DNA of 32,450 nt from Clostridia bacterium (GCA_017620655.1 JAGAUT010000083.1:1-32450), one strand, 5' to 3'; shown: positions 7,164 to 16,307, counted from the stretch's first letter. Numbers and translations are program-made. Notes: generated by a model from the letters alone, not told the origin.

Positions 7164-7240
7164 TTCTTTCTTCATTATTTGGAACGTGAATTTATATATA
7201 ATCCAGTTCAAAACGCTGTAATTTTTAAAATTAAAATTCA

Positions 7241-7271
7241 GCACCCATCCTTCGATGTGTGCTTCTTTTAT
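7241..7271. terminator. Shared convergent terminator
   Basis: GCACCCATC (7241-7249) pairs with GATGTGTGC (7254-7262) with one C-T mismatch around a CTTC loop, followed by TTCTTTTAT on the plus strand. On the minus strand A/T-rich DNA follows. It sits between the converging transporter and SLH genes. Confidence 0.5.
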
Positions 7272-9577
7272 ACCTTTCTTTGTGCAATTATAACTCTTAC
7301 TCTGCCTCCATACTTTGGAAGCTTATCATAATACGCTGTCAGCTTATAATTACTATTTAGAACATCTGATAAATTAGAGTATGTAAAACCGGTTTCCGTC
7401 TTTATAAAAACCTTATAATTATCAGCCAAAGCGTATTCTTTGTCGTTTTTGTCATAAACAAACATTTGAGTTACGGCACTTATGTCTTCTATACATCCTT
7501 GCATTGATGAAGCAGAAACAATACTGCCGCTTTCAACACGTAATTTGGCAGGGCCTTCCGAACATCCGACACCCTCAGTTGAGAGATTCCGTTCAATTCT
7601 GTCGGTCATATACGAAATCCTGCTATCCGTAGATGATGTTACAACACCGTAATCATCAATGTCGCCGGTGAAATCTTTCAAAATCAATTTGCTTATGTTT
7701 TCGTTAGTATCAAAATCATAGAACAGTACGGGTGAAGCGTAAGTAAAGTGTTCAACGTCAATAGTTGCACCTGAAATTCGCGAGGGCAGGATTTTGATAA
7801 CATCCGAGCCTCTGACATCTATAATTTCGCAGTCATCTGTAAATCTGCCGTTTCTGATTGCATCAGAAAGAGAAACTGCAACACCTTTGCCGATGTTATC
7901 AGTGCTTAGCTTTAAAATAGAAACTTTGTCGGAAACAGCAACTTTGACTGCGTCGCCAACAGATAAATGTTTGTTTGAAAACTCATATGTATAAGATGTT
8001 GCCGTTGTGTCAGTTACAGTTACATAATCAGCAGAGTAAGGTTCTCCGTCTTTATCAATATACTCTTTTTCCCCGGTTGCTGTAACTACACCGTAAACAA
8101 GTGCAGATATCTCGCTTGTATCTGCTATTGCAACACATTCGTTGTTTATACCGAGAATAAGAGTTATTCTGTCTCCCACATCATATGACCCGTAAATAGA
8201 CAGATCATAAGCAGCAGATGAACCGACTATTTGATATGTTTTGCCTGAAACCGTAACTGATGATGGGGAAGTGACAGGCTGAATTGTTTCTATTGCACCG
8301 CTGACGGTTTTTCTGTAAATCCATATGCTGTTGAAAGCCTTTGAATGATAAATGACGTCGTTCTTTAATATATCTGCATCGGCAGTTTTGGATCCGTTAA
8401 AGTATACATTTGCACTGTCAACATCAAAAGGAATTCTATTTTTCCAGTTTACAGCTTCGTCTAAACTTGAAATATAAATTGGCTTGCTTATAGTTTCGCC
8501 AATCATTGAGAGATGTGTTGAGTTGTCATCGTTTTCCGGAATTCTGCTGATATCACCTGCAACTACGTCAACTACACCGTCGTTAATGCCTAAAATTAAG
8601 GTGATAAATGATTTTTCTTCGCTGAACTGTCCTCCAAGGGATAATTTGTCTTTTGCAACCGCAGAAGCAATGGTGTATGGCTTGGCGGAAATTGTTACTG
8701 TGTTTGAATTAACATTATTTAGAATTCCTGTTGCAGTCTTTCTGTATGCATATACTGAGTTAATAACATCAGAATAATACACTACATCGTTTTCGGTAAT
8801 TGAGCTTTTTGAAGAAGGGGAATTATTTAGTACGTATAATGTGTTGTCGTTTTCTGAGAATTCTGAGTCAAAGAACAAATTGTTTGAATCAGTTACGATG
8901 ATTGGACCATCCAATTTATCCTCGAGTAAAGCTGAATAATCAAGCTTGCCTTCGTTGTTTGTGTGGAGACCCAGTGTTGAACAGTAAACAGAACCTTGCT
9001 TGTTTTTTGTCGAGAGCACATTGTATATAAGAATCATGCATTCTTCTCTTGTAAGTTTGTCACCTCGTTGAGCAGACATGCCTTTATCCAGGTTAAGATC
9101 TTTGTACTTTTGAAGCTGTACAGCCGGATATGTGCCTATAAGGTCGCTGTTGTTATAGCCAAGAAGCCTAAGAACAATTGTTACTGCTTCTTCAAGTGTT
9201 ACGGCATTGTTAGGCTTGAAAGTTCCGTCAATGTATCCTGTTACGAGACCGTTATTCACTGCAACTGAAATGTATCCTGAACCCCAATAACTGTTTTTGA
9301 CATCGGGAAAAAGAGAAATATTCAGTTTGATGTTAGCGGCGGCTTCTTTATTTGTGGATGCATTAATTGCCATTTTCACAAATTCCGCTCGAGTAACTTC
9401 TTTATCATAATTCATATTTCCGTTTTCGTCGCCGTTTGCAATTTCTAAGAGTTTTATAACATTTATGATTTCACTTCCTGCGCTTAGCGGTTCATTACTA
9501 TACGCAAATACAGCGAAAGTCAGCATTACAAAAAGTGCAATTACGCATGTCATCAATTTGATAATAGATTTAGTCAT
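7268..9577 (-). CDS. SLH-domain cell-surface protein with internal duplication
   Basis: This is a 769-residue exported protein. Residues 1-25 form a signal peptide with a likely cut after VFA. Residues about 36-190 hold S-layer homology modules: VTRAEFVKMAI, SLFPDVKNSYWGSGYISVAVNNG with GYIDGTFKPNNAVTLEEAVTIV, and KLTREECMILIYNVL. In this family these bind cell-wall polymer. The rest is a beta-rich region in which residues 225-340 and 366-486 are tandem copies; compare NDVVYYSDVINSVYAYRK with NDVIYHSKAFNSIWIYRK, and ITLILGIN in both. No catalytic motif is recognised. It is the last gene of the adaptor-ATPase-permease operon, starting 22 bases after the permease stop with AGAAAGG as ribosome binding site. 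It may be the exported cargo or an extracellular partner of the ABC system, or may simply share its regulation. Confidence 0.85.
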   Translation of the reverse strand: MTKSIIKLMTCVIALFVMLTFAVFAYSNEPLSAGSEIINVIKLLEIANGDENGNMNYDKEVTRAEFVKMAINASTNKEAAANIKLNISLFPDVKNSYWGSGYISVAVNNGLVTGYIDGTFKPNNAVTLEEAVTIVLRLLGYNNSDLIGTYPAVQLQKYKDLNLDKGMSAQRGDKLTREECMILIYNVLSTKNKQGSVYCSTLGLHTNNEGKLDYSALLEDKLDGPIIVTDSNNLFFDSEFSENDNTLYVLNNSPSSKSSITENDVVYYSDVINSVYAYRKTATGILNNVNSNTVTISAKPYTIASAVAKDKLSLGGQFSEEKSFITLILGINDGVVDVVAGDISRIPENDDNSTHLSMIGETISKPIYISSLDEAVNWKNRIPFDVDSANVYFNGSKTADADILKNDVIYHSKAFNSIWIYRKTVSGAIETIQPVTSPSSVTVSGKTYQIVGSSAAYDLSIYGSYDVGDRITLILGINNECVAIADTSEISALVYGVVTATGEKEYIDKDGEPYSADYVTVTDTTATSYTYEFSNKHLSVGDAVKVAVSDKVSILKLSTDNIGKGVAVSLSDAIRNGRFTDDCEIIDVRGSDVIKILPSRISGATIDVEHFTYASPVLFYDFDTNENISKLILKDFTGDIDDYGVVTSSTDSRISYMTDRIERNLSTEGVGCSEGPAKLRVESGSIVSASSMQGCIEDISAVTQMFVYDKNDKEYALADNYKVFIKTETGFTYSNLSDVLNSNYKLTAYYDKLPKYGGRVRVIIAQRKV

Positions 9578-9599
9578 AGATTTTTACCTTTCTTGGGAA

Positions 9600-10799
9600 T
9601 CAATCGTGCCTCAGTGCCTCGATGGGATTAAGTTTTGCTGCTTTGTTTGCCGGCAAATAACCGAATATAATTCCAATTGCAACCGAAATTCCAAACGAAA
9701 CAAAAATTGATGTTGCTGTTGGTATAGCGGTTATATCTACTTCCATTGCTGCCTGCAGAAGCTTAGATACCGCGGTTGACAGGCCAATTCCCGTCAAAAT
9801 ACCGATAATTCCGCCAAGCGCACTGGTTGTTGCAGCTTCAACAACAAACTGTGTCCTTATGTGTTTTCCTTTTGCACCAAGTGCTTTTCTGATACCAATT
9901 TCCCGTGTTCTTTCGGTGACTGAAACGAGCATAATGTTCATGATGCCTATACCACCTACCACAAGAGAAATTGCAGCAATGGCAGCCAGTATGAGAATCA
10001 TTGTATCCATCATTTCATTCATTATGTCAAGAATTTCCGTGAGACTTGAAACATTATAATAGTCATCGCTGTTGAATGTTTCATAAAGTCTGTTTTTAAT
10101 GGTTTTAATTCCTTGACTGACATTTTCATCGGAATTTACAACTAGTGTATAGCTGCTGATTGTTGTATTTCTTGCAAGGTATCTTGCCGCAGTTGAATAG
10201 GGCACATAGATAAAATTATCAATGCTGTTTTCGTCGGTTTTGTCGTCCTGTTCTTCAACTGCACCGATTATAAGATAATTCTCACCGTTAATTTTAATAT
10301 TTTGTCCGACTGCGTTGCCTGAATACACGGTGTGGTCGTAAAAGGCTCCGACTACGCAGACTTTTTTGTTCTGAGCTATATCCAGATATCTGATATTTTC
10401 ACCGCTTGAAAGGTCATAGTCCTTAATGTCAAGATACTGCTCGCTGACGCCCATAATACTTGGTGTGTAAATTTCGTTATCTTCACCTCTTACCTGTGCC
10501 ATTGCGGAAACGGTAGGGGATATGTAATTGAATAAATCACTGTTTTCATCATAAAATTCATACATATCATCGACATCAACAGTTCTTGACGAACCTCTGC
10601 CGCTTATATTTACACTGATGTTTGTAGTTCCCATCGCTGCAAAACTGTCATTCATGTAAACTGTCATGCCGTTGCCGAGTGCCATAATGACAATTACAGC
10701 TCCGACACCTATGATTATTCCCAGCATTGTCAACAATGATCGCATTTTGCTGGTGCTGAGGCTTTTGAATGCCATTATAAAACATTGCCAGATGCTCAC
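9600..10799 (-). CDS. MacB/FtsX-type ABC transporter permease
   Basis: This is a 399-residue permease. It has an N-terminal cytoplasmic helix, a TM at about 20-42 (LLTMLGIIIGVGAVIVIMAL), an extracellular MacB core domain at about 45-260, and three C-terminal TM helices. The coupling motif TERTREIGIRKALGAKGKHI lies between the second and third TM, and the tail PANKAAKLNPIEALRHD is typical of the family. MacB-type permeases drive mechanotransmission: they move extracellular substrates through an adaptor rather than pumping across the membrane. The start overlaps the ATPase stop by four bases, indicating translational coupling. The extracellular domain includes conserved-looking MGVSEQYLDIKDYDLSSG and VVGAFYDHTVYSG segments. 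Confidence 0.92.
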   Translation of the reverse strand: MSIWQCFIMAFKSLSTSKMRSLLTMLGIIIGVGAVIVIMALGNGMTVYMNDSFAAMGTTNISVNISGRGSSRTVDVDDMYEFYDENSDLFNYISPTVSAMAQVRGEDNEIYTPSIMGVSEQYLDIKDYDLSSGENIRYLDIAQNKKVCVVGAFYDHTVYSGNAVGQNIKINGENYLIIGAVEEQDDKTDENSIDNFIYVPYSTAARYLARNTTISSYTLVVNSDENVSQGIKTIKNRLYETFNSDDYYNVSSLTEILDIMNEMMDTMILILAAIAAISLVVGGIGIMNIMLVSVTERTREIGIRKALGAKGKHIRTQFVVEAATTSALGGIIGILTGIGLSTAVSKLLQAAMEVDITAIPTATSIFVSFGISVAIGIIFGYLPANKAAKLNPIEALRHD

Positions 10800-11554
10800 G
10801 TTTCGTTACCTCCTTCTTTGCTGTTCAAAAGAGGATCTTCATCAAACGATACATGAGCCTGTACTGTAGCTTCCGCAACATCCGAAGGACCGTCATAAAC
10901 AACCTTTCCGTCATGAAGTCTTATTATTCTGTTTGCCGACTTTGCTATTGAATTGTCGTGAGTTATCAGAACGATTGTATTTCCTTCGGAGTTCAGCTTT
11001 TGAAGAAACTCCAGAACTTCACGTCCTGTTCGTGAGTCAAGAGCTCCTGTAGGTTCGTCGGCAAGAATAACTGATGGATTGCCTGCAAGTGCACGTGCAA
11101 TTGAAACTCTTTGCTGTTGACCGCCTGACAATTGTGATGGATGATTCTTTTCTTTGCCAAGCAATCCAACTCTTTTTATTGACTCCATTGCCCTTTCATG
11201 CCTTTCTTCGGGTTTTAAACCTGCATAGAGTAGGGGAAGTTCAACATTTTCCATTACGTTAAGCTTAGGGATAAGATTATATTGCTGAAAAATAAAACCA
11301 AGCATTTTATTTCTTATTTCAGCAAGTTCGTTATCATCCATTGTACTGACGTCTACATTGTTGAGTAAATAAGTTCCGGAAGTAGGTACGTCAAGACAGC
11401 CGATTATGTTCATTATCGTCGATTTTCCGGAACCCGACTGGCCGACAATTGCAACAAATTCACCTTTTTCAATATTGATACTTACATTATTCGAGGCATA
11501 CGTTGTTGTGTCACCGTTTTCGTAGATTTTATAAATGTTCTTTAGAGTAATCAC
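10796..11554 (-). CDS. LolD/MacB-type ABC transporter ATP-binding protein
   Basis: This is a 252-residue nucleotide-binding subunit. It shows Walker A GQSGSGKST (38-46), a Q-loop at IFQQYNL (88-94), the signature LSGGQQQR (142-149), Walker B VILADEPTGALD (162 onward) and the H-loop ITHD. The 20-30 residues after the canonical core (AHVSFDEDPLLNSKEGG) form a short acidic tail. It pairs with the permease whose start overlaps its stop, and with the adaptor encoded 14 bases upstream. It powers the exporter from the cytoplasmic face. The downstream SLH gene suggests that the substrate or partner is at the cell wall. Confidence 0.95.
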   Translation of the reverse strand: MITLKNIYKIYENGDTTTYASNNVSINIEKGEFVAIVGQSGSGKSTIMNIIGCLDVPTSGTYLLNNVDVSTMDDNELAEIRNKMLGFIFQQYNLIPKLNVMENVELPLLYAGLKPEERHERAMESIKRVGLLGKEKNHPSQLSGGQQQRVSIARALAGNPSVILADEPTGALDSRTGREVLEFLQKLNSEGNTIVLITHDNSIAKSANRIIRLHDGKVVYDGPSDVAEATVQAHVSFDEDPLLNSKEGGNET

Positions 11555-11568
11555 TTAGAGTCACCCCG

Positions 11569-13740
11569 TTATCTTCCCATCGGGCCGCCGCTCATCCCGC
11601 CGGCATTTGGCATGCGACCGCCTCCGTTCATCATTGGACCGCCGTTCATACCGCCCATACCGTTCATGCCACCCATCATTCCAAATTGCATATACTGTGA
11701 ATCAGAGGCAAGATTTGAGGAATCAACTATTACAACGTCGCTAATATTGAGTCCGGAAGTGATTTCAACAAAATCATCATCGCTTATGCCAACTGTCACA
11801 CGCACTTCTTCAAACACTGAATCCGGTGCGGCTGTTCCATAGCCGTTTCTGCTTCCGAAACCATCCGGCTTGTTATCTGTTGTTCCGTTCGTATCTGATT
11901 CTGCATATTTGTTGCTGTCAGACTCGTTTGTGACAATTTTTTCGTTAAAATTTCCCTTAGTCTTATCTTTGGAAGAAGTTTGTTCAGATAGGGAGTTATC
12001 AACTTCGGTCTTGATAACTTTTACAACATTTCCTCTGCCGACTCCGGCAAGCGGAATTGCCAATACATTTTCTCTGTTCTCAACAATAATTTCTGCATCA
12101 ATATTCATGCCGGGTCTCAGCATTTTCTTGTCATTCTGAATTTCCAATGTTAATGTTGAATAATCGGATGCAAATCCGTAGAAGCTTGATCCTTGTGTGA
12201 AAGTGCCGTCTAAATACGGTTTCAATAACTTATCTGAATCATAGAGTGTACCGTCGTTTAATTCTGTGATAACTATGTCATCAGAGTATGTGTAAATTAT
12301 TCCTTCAGAAACTTTTTCCTTAGAAACAAGATTATATGTCTTTTCAGTACTTGTCATACCGGTTTTGAAAACCTTATTAACTGTTCCGTCTTCAGAAACG
12401 GTTCTTTTGGCTATGTCTTCAACATTGTCGATTGTAACTTCAACGGGGTAGACAGTTGTGCCGCTGGAAGTGGAACCTTGAATACTGATATTTGTAATCA
12501 CGCCGTGATATTCTTCGCCTTCTCTTGAATCACATGTGATAATAACATCCTGTCCCTCATCGAGTTTATCAATATCAAGCTCGTCAATGTTCATTGTAAA
12601 TTTCAAGGCAGACATATCATATATTACAGCCATTGTATTAGAACCTGCTTGACCGCCTAACAGAGTATCGCCTGCTTTGTACGATTTTGATATTACCTTA
12701 CCTGTAATAGGAGCTTCTATGTTATAATTATCGAAAGCGTCATTAGCATCTTCAAGGGATTCCTTGGCTTCGGTGACTGTATCTCTCAGCCTGTCAATTT
12801 GATCTTCAAGATCTTCGCTTTCAAGTCGTATAATAACATTCCCTTTGTTTATTCTGTCGCCTTCATCATAGTATATCTTTGAAACTTCACCTGCTGCTTT
12901 TGAAAATACCTGTCCCTCATCATTGTTATAGAAGGTTGCATTATTAGTACAATAAGCATCGCCAATTCTTGCATACGCGGTTGTGGAAGTCGTAATGCTG
13001 CCGCTGTTTTTTACGCTTATTGTAACATCTTTGACGCTGACTCCCAGAGTATTTACCTGAGTAACGGGATTGATTTCGGTAACTGTTCCGTTGACTTCTT
13101 CATATGTGTTGAAGGTAACAACAGCGCTATCACCAATCGAAATGTTGTTGCAATCAACCGTCATAAACGGTATGTCTATACACATTGTTTCATTATCGAC
13201 AACATCAGCAATCAGTGTGCCGGCATTAATTTCATCACCGACTTCAACATGAATCTTTTTAACAACACCTCCAACATCCGATTCTACATTGAGTTTTTCC
13301 ATGTTTTCCAAAGCATCGTTAAGAGAGTTGTTTGCATTTTTAAGTGAATTCTTTGCTCTGGTAACGGTTGAATTCAGGTTATCGGAATCTATCTCATAAA
13401 GGAGTTGATCCTCGATTACAGTATCACCTTCATCAAAATAATCTCCGATGATTTCACCGCTTACAAGTGCATTGATTGTGTATTGGTCGCAGGGTTCAAT
13501 TGTTCCTGAGCTTGTTAATACCTCAGTTATCGTCCTTGTGCCGACAGTATAGGTCGTCAATTCGGCGGCGCCTGCTGCGTTATTTCCGCCTACAAAACCC
13601 ATTCTGCTCATAATAAATATAACCGCTGCCAGTATTACAGCAATTATAATGACCACTTTAATTGTATTGTTTGTCTTCTTACCTCTTTTTTTATTCACAC
13701 CCATGCTGCCGCCAGCAATATTATCCTTAGAAGTGTTCAT
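11569..13740 (-). CDS. HlyD/MacA-like membrane-fusion adaptor with duplicated modules
   Basis: This is a 723-residue protein from ATG 13740, which has AGAAAGGA upstream. The reading frame stays open 56 codons further upstream, but that extension has no ribosome binding site and is AT-rich. There is one N-terminal TM (about 27-44). Two tandem lipoyl/hairpin modules follow: the first has ALVSGEIIGDYFDEGDTV, a short coiled coil and GGVVKKIHVEVGDEINAGTL, and the second has GEVSKIYYDEGDRINKGNV, a coiled coil and APITGKVISKSYKAGDTLL. Beta-barrel and membrane-proximal domains come next. A polar Ser/Asp/Asn-rich insertion follows VVKVIKTEVD. The last 40 residues hold 11 Met and 16 Gly. It should link the MacB-type permease to the cell wall side. 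MacA normally has one such module and about 370 residues, so this protein is long. Confidence 0.85.
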   Translation of the reverse strand: MNTSKDNIAGGSMGVNKKRGKKTNNTIKVVIIIAVILAAVIFIMSRMGFVGGNNAAGAAELTTYTVGTRTITEVLTSSGTIEPCDQYTINALVSGEIIGDYFDEGDTVIEDQLLYEIDSDNLNSTVTRAKNSLKNANNSLNDALENMEKLNVESDVGGVVKKIHVEVGDEINAGTLIADVVDNETMCIDIPFMTVDCNNISIGDSAVVTFNTYEEVNGTVTEINPVTQVNTLGVSVKDVTISVKNSGSITTSTTAYARIGDAYCTNNATFYNNDEGQVFSKAAGEVSKIYYDEGDRINKGNVIIRLESEDLEDQIDRLRDTVTEAKESLEDANDAFDNYNIEAPITGKVISKSYKAGDTLLGGQAGSNTMAVIYDMSALKFTMNIDELDIDKLDEGQDVIITCDSREGEEYHGVITNISIQGSTSSGTTVYPVEVTIDNVEDIAKRTVSEDGTVNKVFKTGMTSTEKTYNLVSKEKVSEGIIYTYSDDIVITELNDGTLYDSDKLLKPYLDGTFTQGSSFYGFASDYSTLTLEIQNDKKMLRPGMNIDAEIIVENRENVLAIPLAGVGRGNVVKVIKTEVDNSLSEQTSSKDKTKGNFNEKIVTNESDSNKYAESDTNGTTDNKPDGFGSRNGYGTAAPDSVFEEVRVTVGISDDDFVEITSGLNISDVVIVDSSNLASDSQYMQFGMMGGMNGMGGMNGGPMMNGGGRMPNAGGMSGGPMGR

Positions 13741-13896
13741 GACAATGTCCTTTCTTACTTTTTTTACGGTAATAATATTATCAGCTTTTTGTGAATTTTG
13801 TGAGATTATAATGTGATAATAATATGTTTTTTTTGATGTTTTTTGTTTACAAATCAACGTCAAAAGATTTATTAATACTTTGTTTATAATTAGGTG

Positions 13897-13925
13897 TTGA
13901 TATAACATATAAATTTAAGTATACT
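13897..13925 (+). promoter_or_regulatory. Sigma-A promoter of the mrp gene
   Basis: TTGATA (13897-13902) and TATACT (13920-13925) have a 17-base spacer, and GGAGG follows at 13948-13952. The divergent adaptor operon must be transcribed from the same 220-bp AT-rich gap. A minus-strand TATAAT lies near 13820, but I see no good -35 for it. Confidence 0.55.
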
Positions 13926-13959
13926 ACAATAAGAAATGAAATGTTCCGGAGGTAATAAT

Positions 13960-14787
13960 ATGTCTGAAAATTGCACACATGATTGCAGTACATGTAAAGA
14001 AAATTGTGCATCGCGTGATAAAACAAGCATGCTTGAACCGTTAAATCAGCACAGCAGCATTAAAAAGGTTATTGGTGTTGTAAGCGGTAAGGGCGGTGTA
14101 GGTAAGTCTATGGTAACTTCGCTTCTTGCTGTTTTGACTGCAAGAAAAGGTTACAACGTCGGCATTCTTGATGCCGATATTACAGGTCCTTCTATACCCA
14201 AGGCTTTTGGTGTCAGTGGACAAATCAACGGTTTTGACGGCTTTATGGTTCCTAAAACCAGCCACAGTGGTATAAAAATAATGTCAGCCAACCTTCTTCT
14301 TGAAAAGGAAGATGTTCCTGTCATCTGGAGAGGTCCTGTTATTGCAGGTGCAGTAAAGCAGTTCTGGACAGATACAGTCTGGGAAGATCTTGACTTCATG
14401 TTTATTGATATGCCTCCCGGAACGGGAGATGTTCCTCTTACGGTATTCCAATCTATTCCGCTTGATGGGATTGTTATGGTAACCAGCCCTCAGGATCTTG
14501 TGTCCCTTGTTGTAGCGAAGGCTGTAAATATGGCAAAGACCATGGATATTCCGATTATCGGACTTGTTGAAAACATGAGTTATGTTCTATGTCCCGATTG
14601 CGGCAAAAAGATCGAGATATTCGGAAAGAGCAAAACAGAAGAAACTGCAAAAGAGCAGGGGCTTGATTTTCTTGCAAGAGTTCCTTTCTGCGAACAGGTT
14701 GCTTCTCTTACCGATAAGGGAGAAATAGAAAAGTTCAGCGAACACTATCTTGACGCTCTTGTCGAAAAGGTCGAGAAACTTCTTTAA
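13960..14787 (+). CDS. Mrp/NBP35-family Fe-S carrier P-loop ATPase
   Basis: This is a 275-residue cytoplasmic protein. It has a Cys-rich N-terminus (C5, C9, C12, C16), a deviant Walker A GKGGVGKS at 43-50, a switch region FIDMPPGTGD near 148-157, and the CPDC motif (C211, C214) that bridges an Fe-S cluster between subunits in this family. It is thought to carry and deliver Fe-S clusters to apoproteins. The start is placed at 13960 because CCGGAGGT lies seven bases upstream; an ATG at 13936 would put that site inside the gene. It is monocistronic, with its own promoter and terminator, and converges on the rnf operon. Rnf needs many Fe-S clusters, so a functional link is attractive but unproven. 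Confidence 0.93.
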   Translation: MSENCTHDCSTCKENCASRDKTSMLEPLNQHSSIKKVIGVVSGKGGVGKSMVTSLLAVLTARKGYNVGILDADITGPSIPKAFGVSGQINGFDGFMVPKTSHSGIKIMSANLLLEKEDVPVIWRGPVIAGAVKQFWTDTVWEDLDFMFIDMPPGTGDVPLTVFQSIPLDGIVMVTSPQDLVSLVVAKAVNMAKTMDIPIIGLVENMSYVLCPDCGKKIEIFGKSKTEETAKEQGLDFLARVPFCEQVASLTDKGEIEKFSEHYLDALVEKVEKLL

Positions 14788-14799
14788 TAATTGTAACAC

Positions 14800-14828
14800 A
14801 AAACCCCGCTTACCGCGGGGTTTTAATT
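14800..14828. terminator. Bidirectional terminator between mrp and rnfB
   Basis: AAAACCCCGC (14800-14809) and GCGGGGTTTT (14815-14824) form a perfect 10-bp stem with a 5-nt loop, flanked by T on the right and A on the left. It serves mrp and, read in reverse, overlaps the end of rnfB. Confidence 0.92.
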
Positions 14829-15688
14829 TATTCGTTTGACGAGTTTGTTGTTGTCAGATCCTGTTTGAATCTGATTACACCTTCTTCACTCTGCGAACGG
14901 GCTGACCATATAATCTTTCTGGGACACTTGCTTTCGCAAAGACCACAGCCGGTACATAGTTCGTAGTTGATAGAAGCAACATTGCCGTCTACCTTTATTG
15001 CACCGGTAGGACAGTTCTTCTCACATATTTTACAACCTATGCAGCCTACATCACAATAATTCTTAGTTATTGCACCTTTATCTGCAGACATGCAGCCAAC
15101 CCAATGCTTGGCATCATATGGTATAAGTTTAATAATACTTTTGGGACAGGACGCCACACAAACTCCGCAAGCCATGCATTTTTCATAATCTACAGCTGCA
15201 ACACCGTTAATTATGTGTATTGCATCAAATTTACAAGCAGCAGCACATGTTCCAAGTCCGATACAGCCGTTGGGGCAGAGTTTGTCGCCACCGGAAAGCT
15301 TGCTTGCACTTACACAATCGTGAATGCCTTCATAAACATACTTTTTCTTTGCAAGCTCATGAGTTCCCGAACACATTACCTGAGCCCTGTAACGAACGTG
15401 TGATTCTGCAGGTGCAACACCTGCAATCGCTGCAATTTTGTCACACACTTCTTTTGAAACAGAGGTACATGCATTTACAGGCGCATCACCTTTCACGATT
15501 GCCTCTGCAAGAGCTGCACATCCGGTATATCCGCATCCGCCGCAGTTTGCGCCGGGCAGACATTCAAGAATCTGTTCAATTCTTTCATCTGTTTTTACAG
15601 CAAAAACTTTACTTGCAATCGCAAGAATAATTCCAAGAACTCCGCTGATAATTGCAAAACAGATAAAAGCATACAAAATATTGTTCAT
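14828..15688 (-). CDS. rnfB: Rnf complex subunit RnfB (Fe-S protein)
   Basis: This is a 286-residue subunit that takes electrons from reduced ferredoxin. Residues 1-30 form a membrane anchor. C43, C49, C52 and C57 lie in CLPGANCGGCGYTGC, with C74 behind, and form the first 4Fe-4S cluster. Two ferredoxin-type domains follow. One has an altered first motif, CIGLGTCAAACKFDAI, with CMACGVCVASCP. The other has CIGCKICEKNCP with CTGCGLCESKCP. It is the last gene of the rnfCDGEAB operon, 28 bases after rnfA, with AAGGAA as ribosome binding site. The complex couples ferredoxin oxidation to NAD+ reduction and pumps Na+ or H+ across the membrane. All expected cysteine groups appear present. The tail after CPRKII is short. 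Confidence 0.96.
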   Translation of the reverse strand: MNNILYAFICFAIISGVLGIILAIASKVFAVKTDERIEQILECLPGANCGGCGYTGCAALAEAIVKGDAPVNACTSVSKEVCDKIAAIAGVAPAESHVRYRAQVMCSGTHELAKKKYVYEGIHDCVSASKLSGGDKLCPNGCIGLGTCAAACKFDAIHIINGVAAVDYEKCMACGVCVASCPKSIIKLIPYDAKHWVGCMSADKGAITKNYCDVGCIGCKICEKNCPTGAIKVDGNVASINYELCTGCGLCESKCPRKIIWSARSQSEEGVIRFKQDLTTTNSSNE

Positions 15689-15716
15689 TCAATCATTTCC
15701 TTTCGTTCTGTCATTA

Positions 15717-16307
15717 TCAGAAGGGGAGTTTAACACCCTGGAATCCCGCAAATGCCATAGCTATAAGGCATGCAGTAACGAGTGCTATCGGTGTTCCTTT
15801 GAAGCACTTGGGCGTTTCAGCAAATACAATTCTTGCACGTACACCGGCAAATATGATAATTGCCATTGTCCAGCCTACTGCTGAGCCGAAGCTGAAAGTG
15901 ACTGATTCTATAAAATTGTATTCATTCTGAATGCAAAGAATAGCAGCACCGAGAATTGCGCAGTTTGTTGTAATAAGGGGAAGGTAGATACCTAGTGCCG
16001 CATAAAGTGCAGGTACAGATTTCTTCAAAAACATTTCAATAAGCTGCACCAGGGATGCGATGACAAGAATAAATGCAATTGTTTTAAGATATTCAAGTCC
16101 TGTAGGAATCAGAACAAAATGATATAGTGCCCACGTTATCGCGGTGGAAAGTGTCATAACAAAGGTTACGGCACATCCCATGCCGAAAGCTGTAGAAGGC
16201 TTTTCTGAAAGACCCAAAAAAGGACAAATACCCAAAAAACGCGAGAATACATAGTTTTCAATAAGTATTGAGGAAATAAGCATTCCTATAATTGCGCCTA
16301 AAGACAT
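15717..16307 (-). CDS. rnfA: Rnf complex subunit RnfA
   Basis: This is a 196-residue, six-TM membrane subunit with the family's NYVFSRFLGICPFLGLSEK near the N-terminus and the second-half signature LPLITTNCAILGAA. The paired cysteines in these two inverted half-repeats hold a membrane-embedded Fe-S cluster in the Rnf/Nqr family. RnfA and RnfE are homologous with opposite topology. The start codon overlaps the rnfE stop by one base (TAATG) and has AAAAGGAGG upstream. Length and motifs are as expected for the family. Confidence 0.96.
   Translation of the reverse strand: MSLGAIIGMLISSILIENYVFSRFLGICPFLGLSEKPSTAFGMGCAVTFVMTLSTAITWALYHFVLIPTGLEYLKTIAFILVIASLVQLIEMFLKKSVPALYAALGIYLPLITTNCAILGAAILCIQNEYNFIESVTFSFGSAVGWTMAIIIFAGVRARIVFAETPKCFKGTPIALVTACLIAMAFAGFQGVKLPF

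Noticed and set aside
13741..13908. N-terminal 56-residue extension of the adaptor protein
   Set aside because: It is AT-rich and has no ribosome site. A good AGAAAGGA lies before the internal ATG at 13740, which also places the TM segment normally near the N-terminus.
15104..15884. Long plus-strand frames opposite rnfB and rnfA
   Set aside because: The minus-strand genes are unmistakable, and the opposite frames carry no recognisable motif and no plausible start signals.
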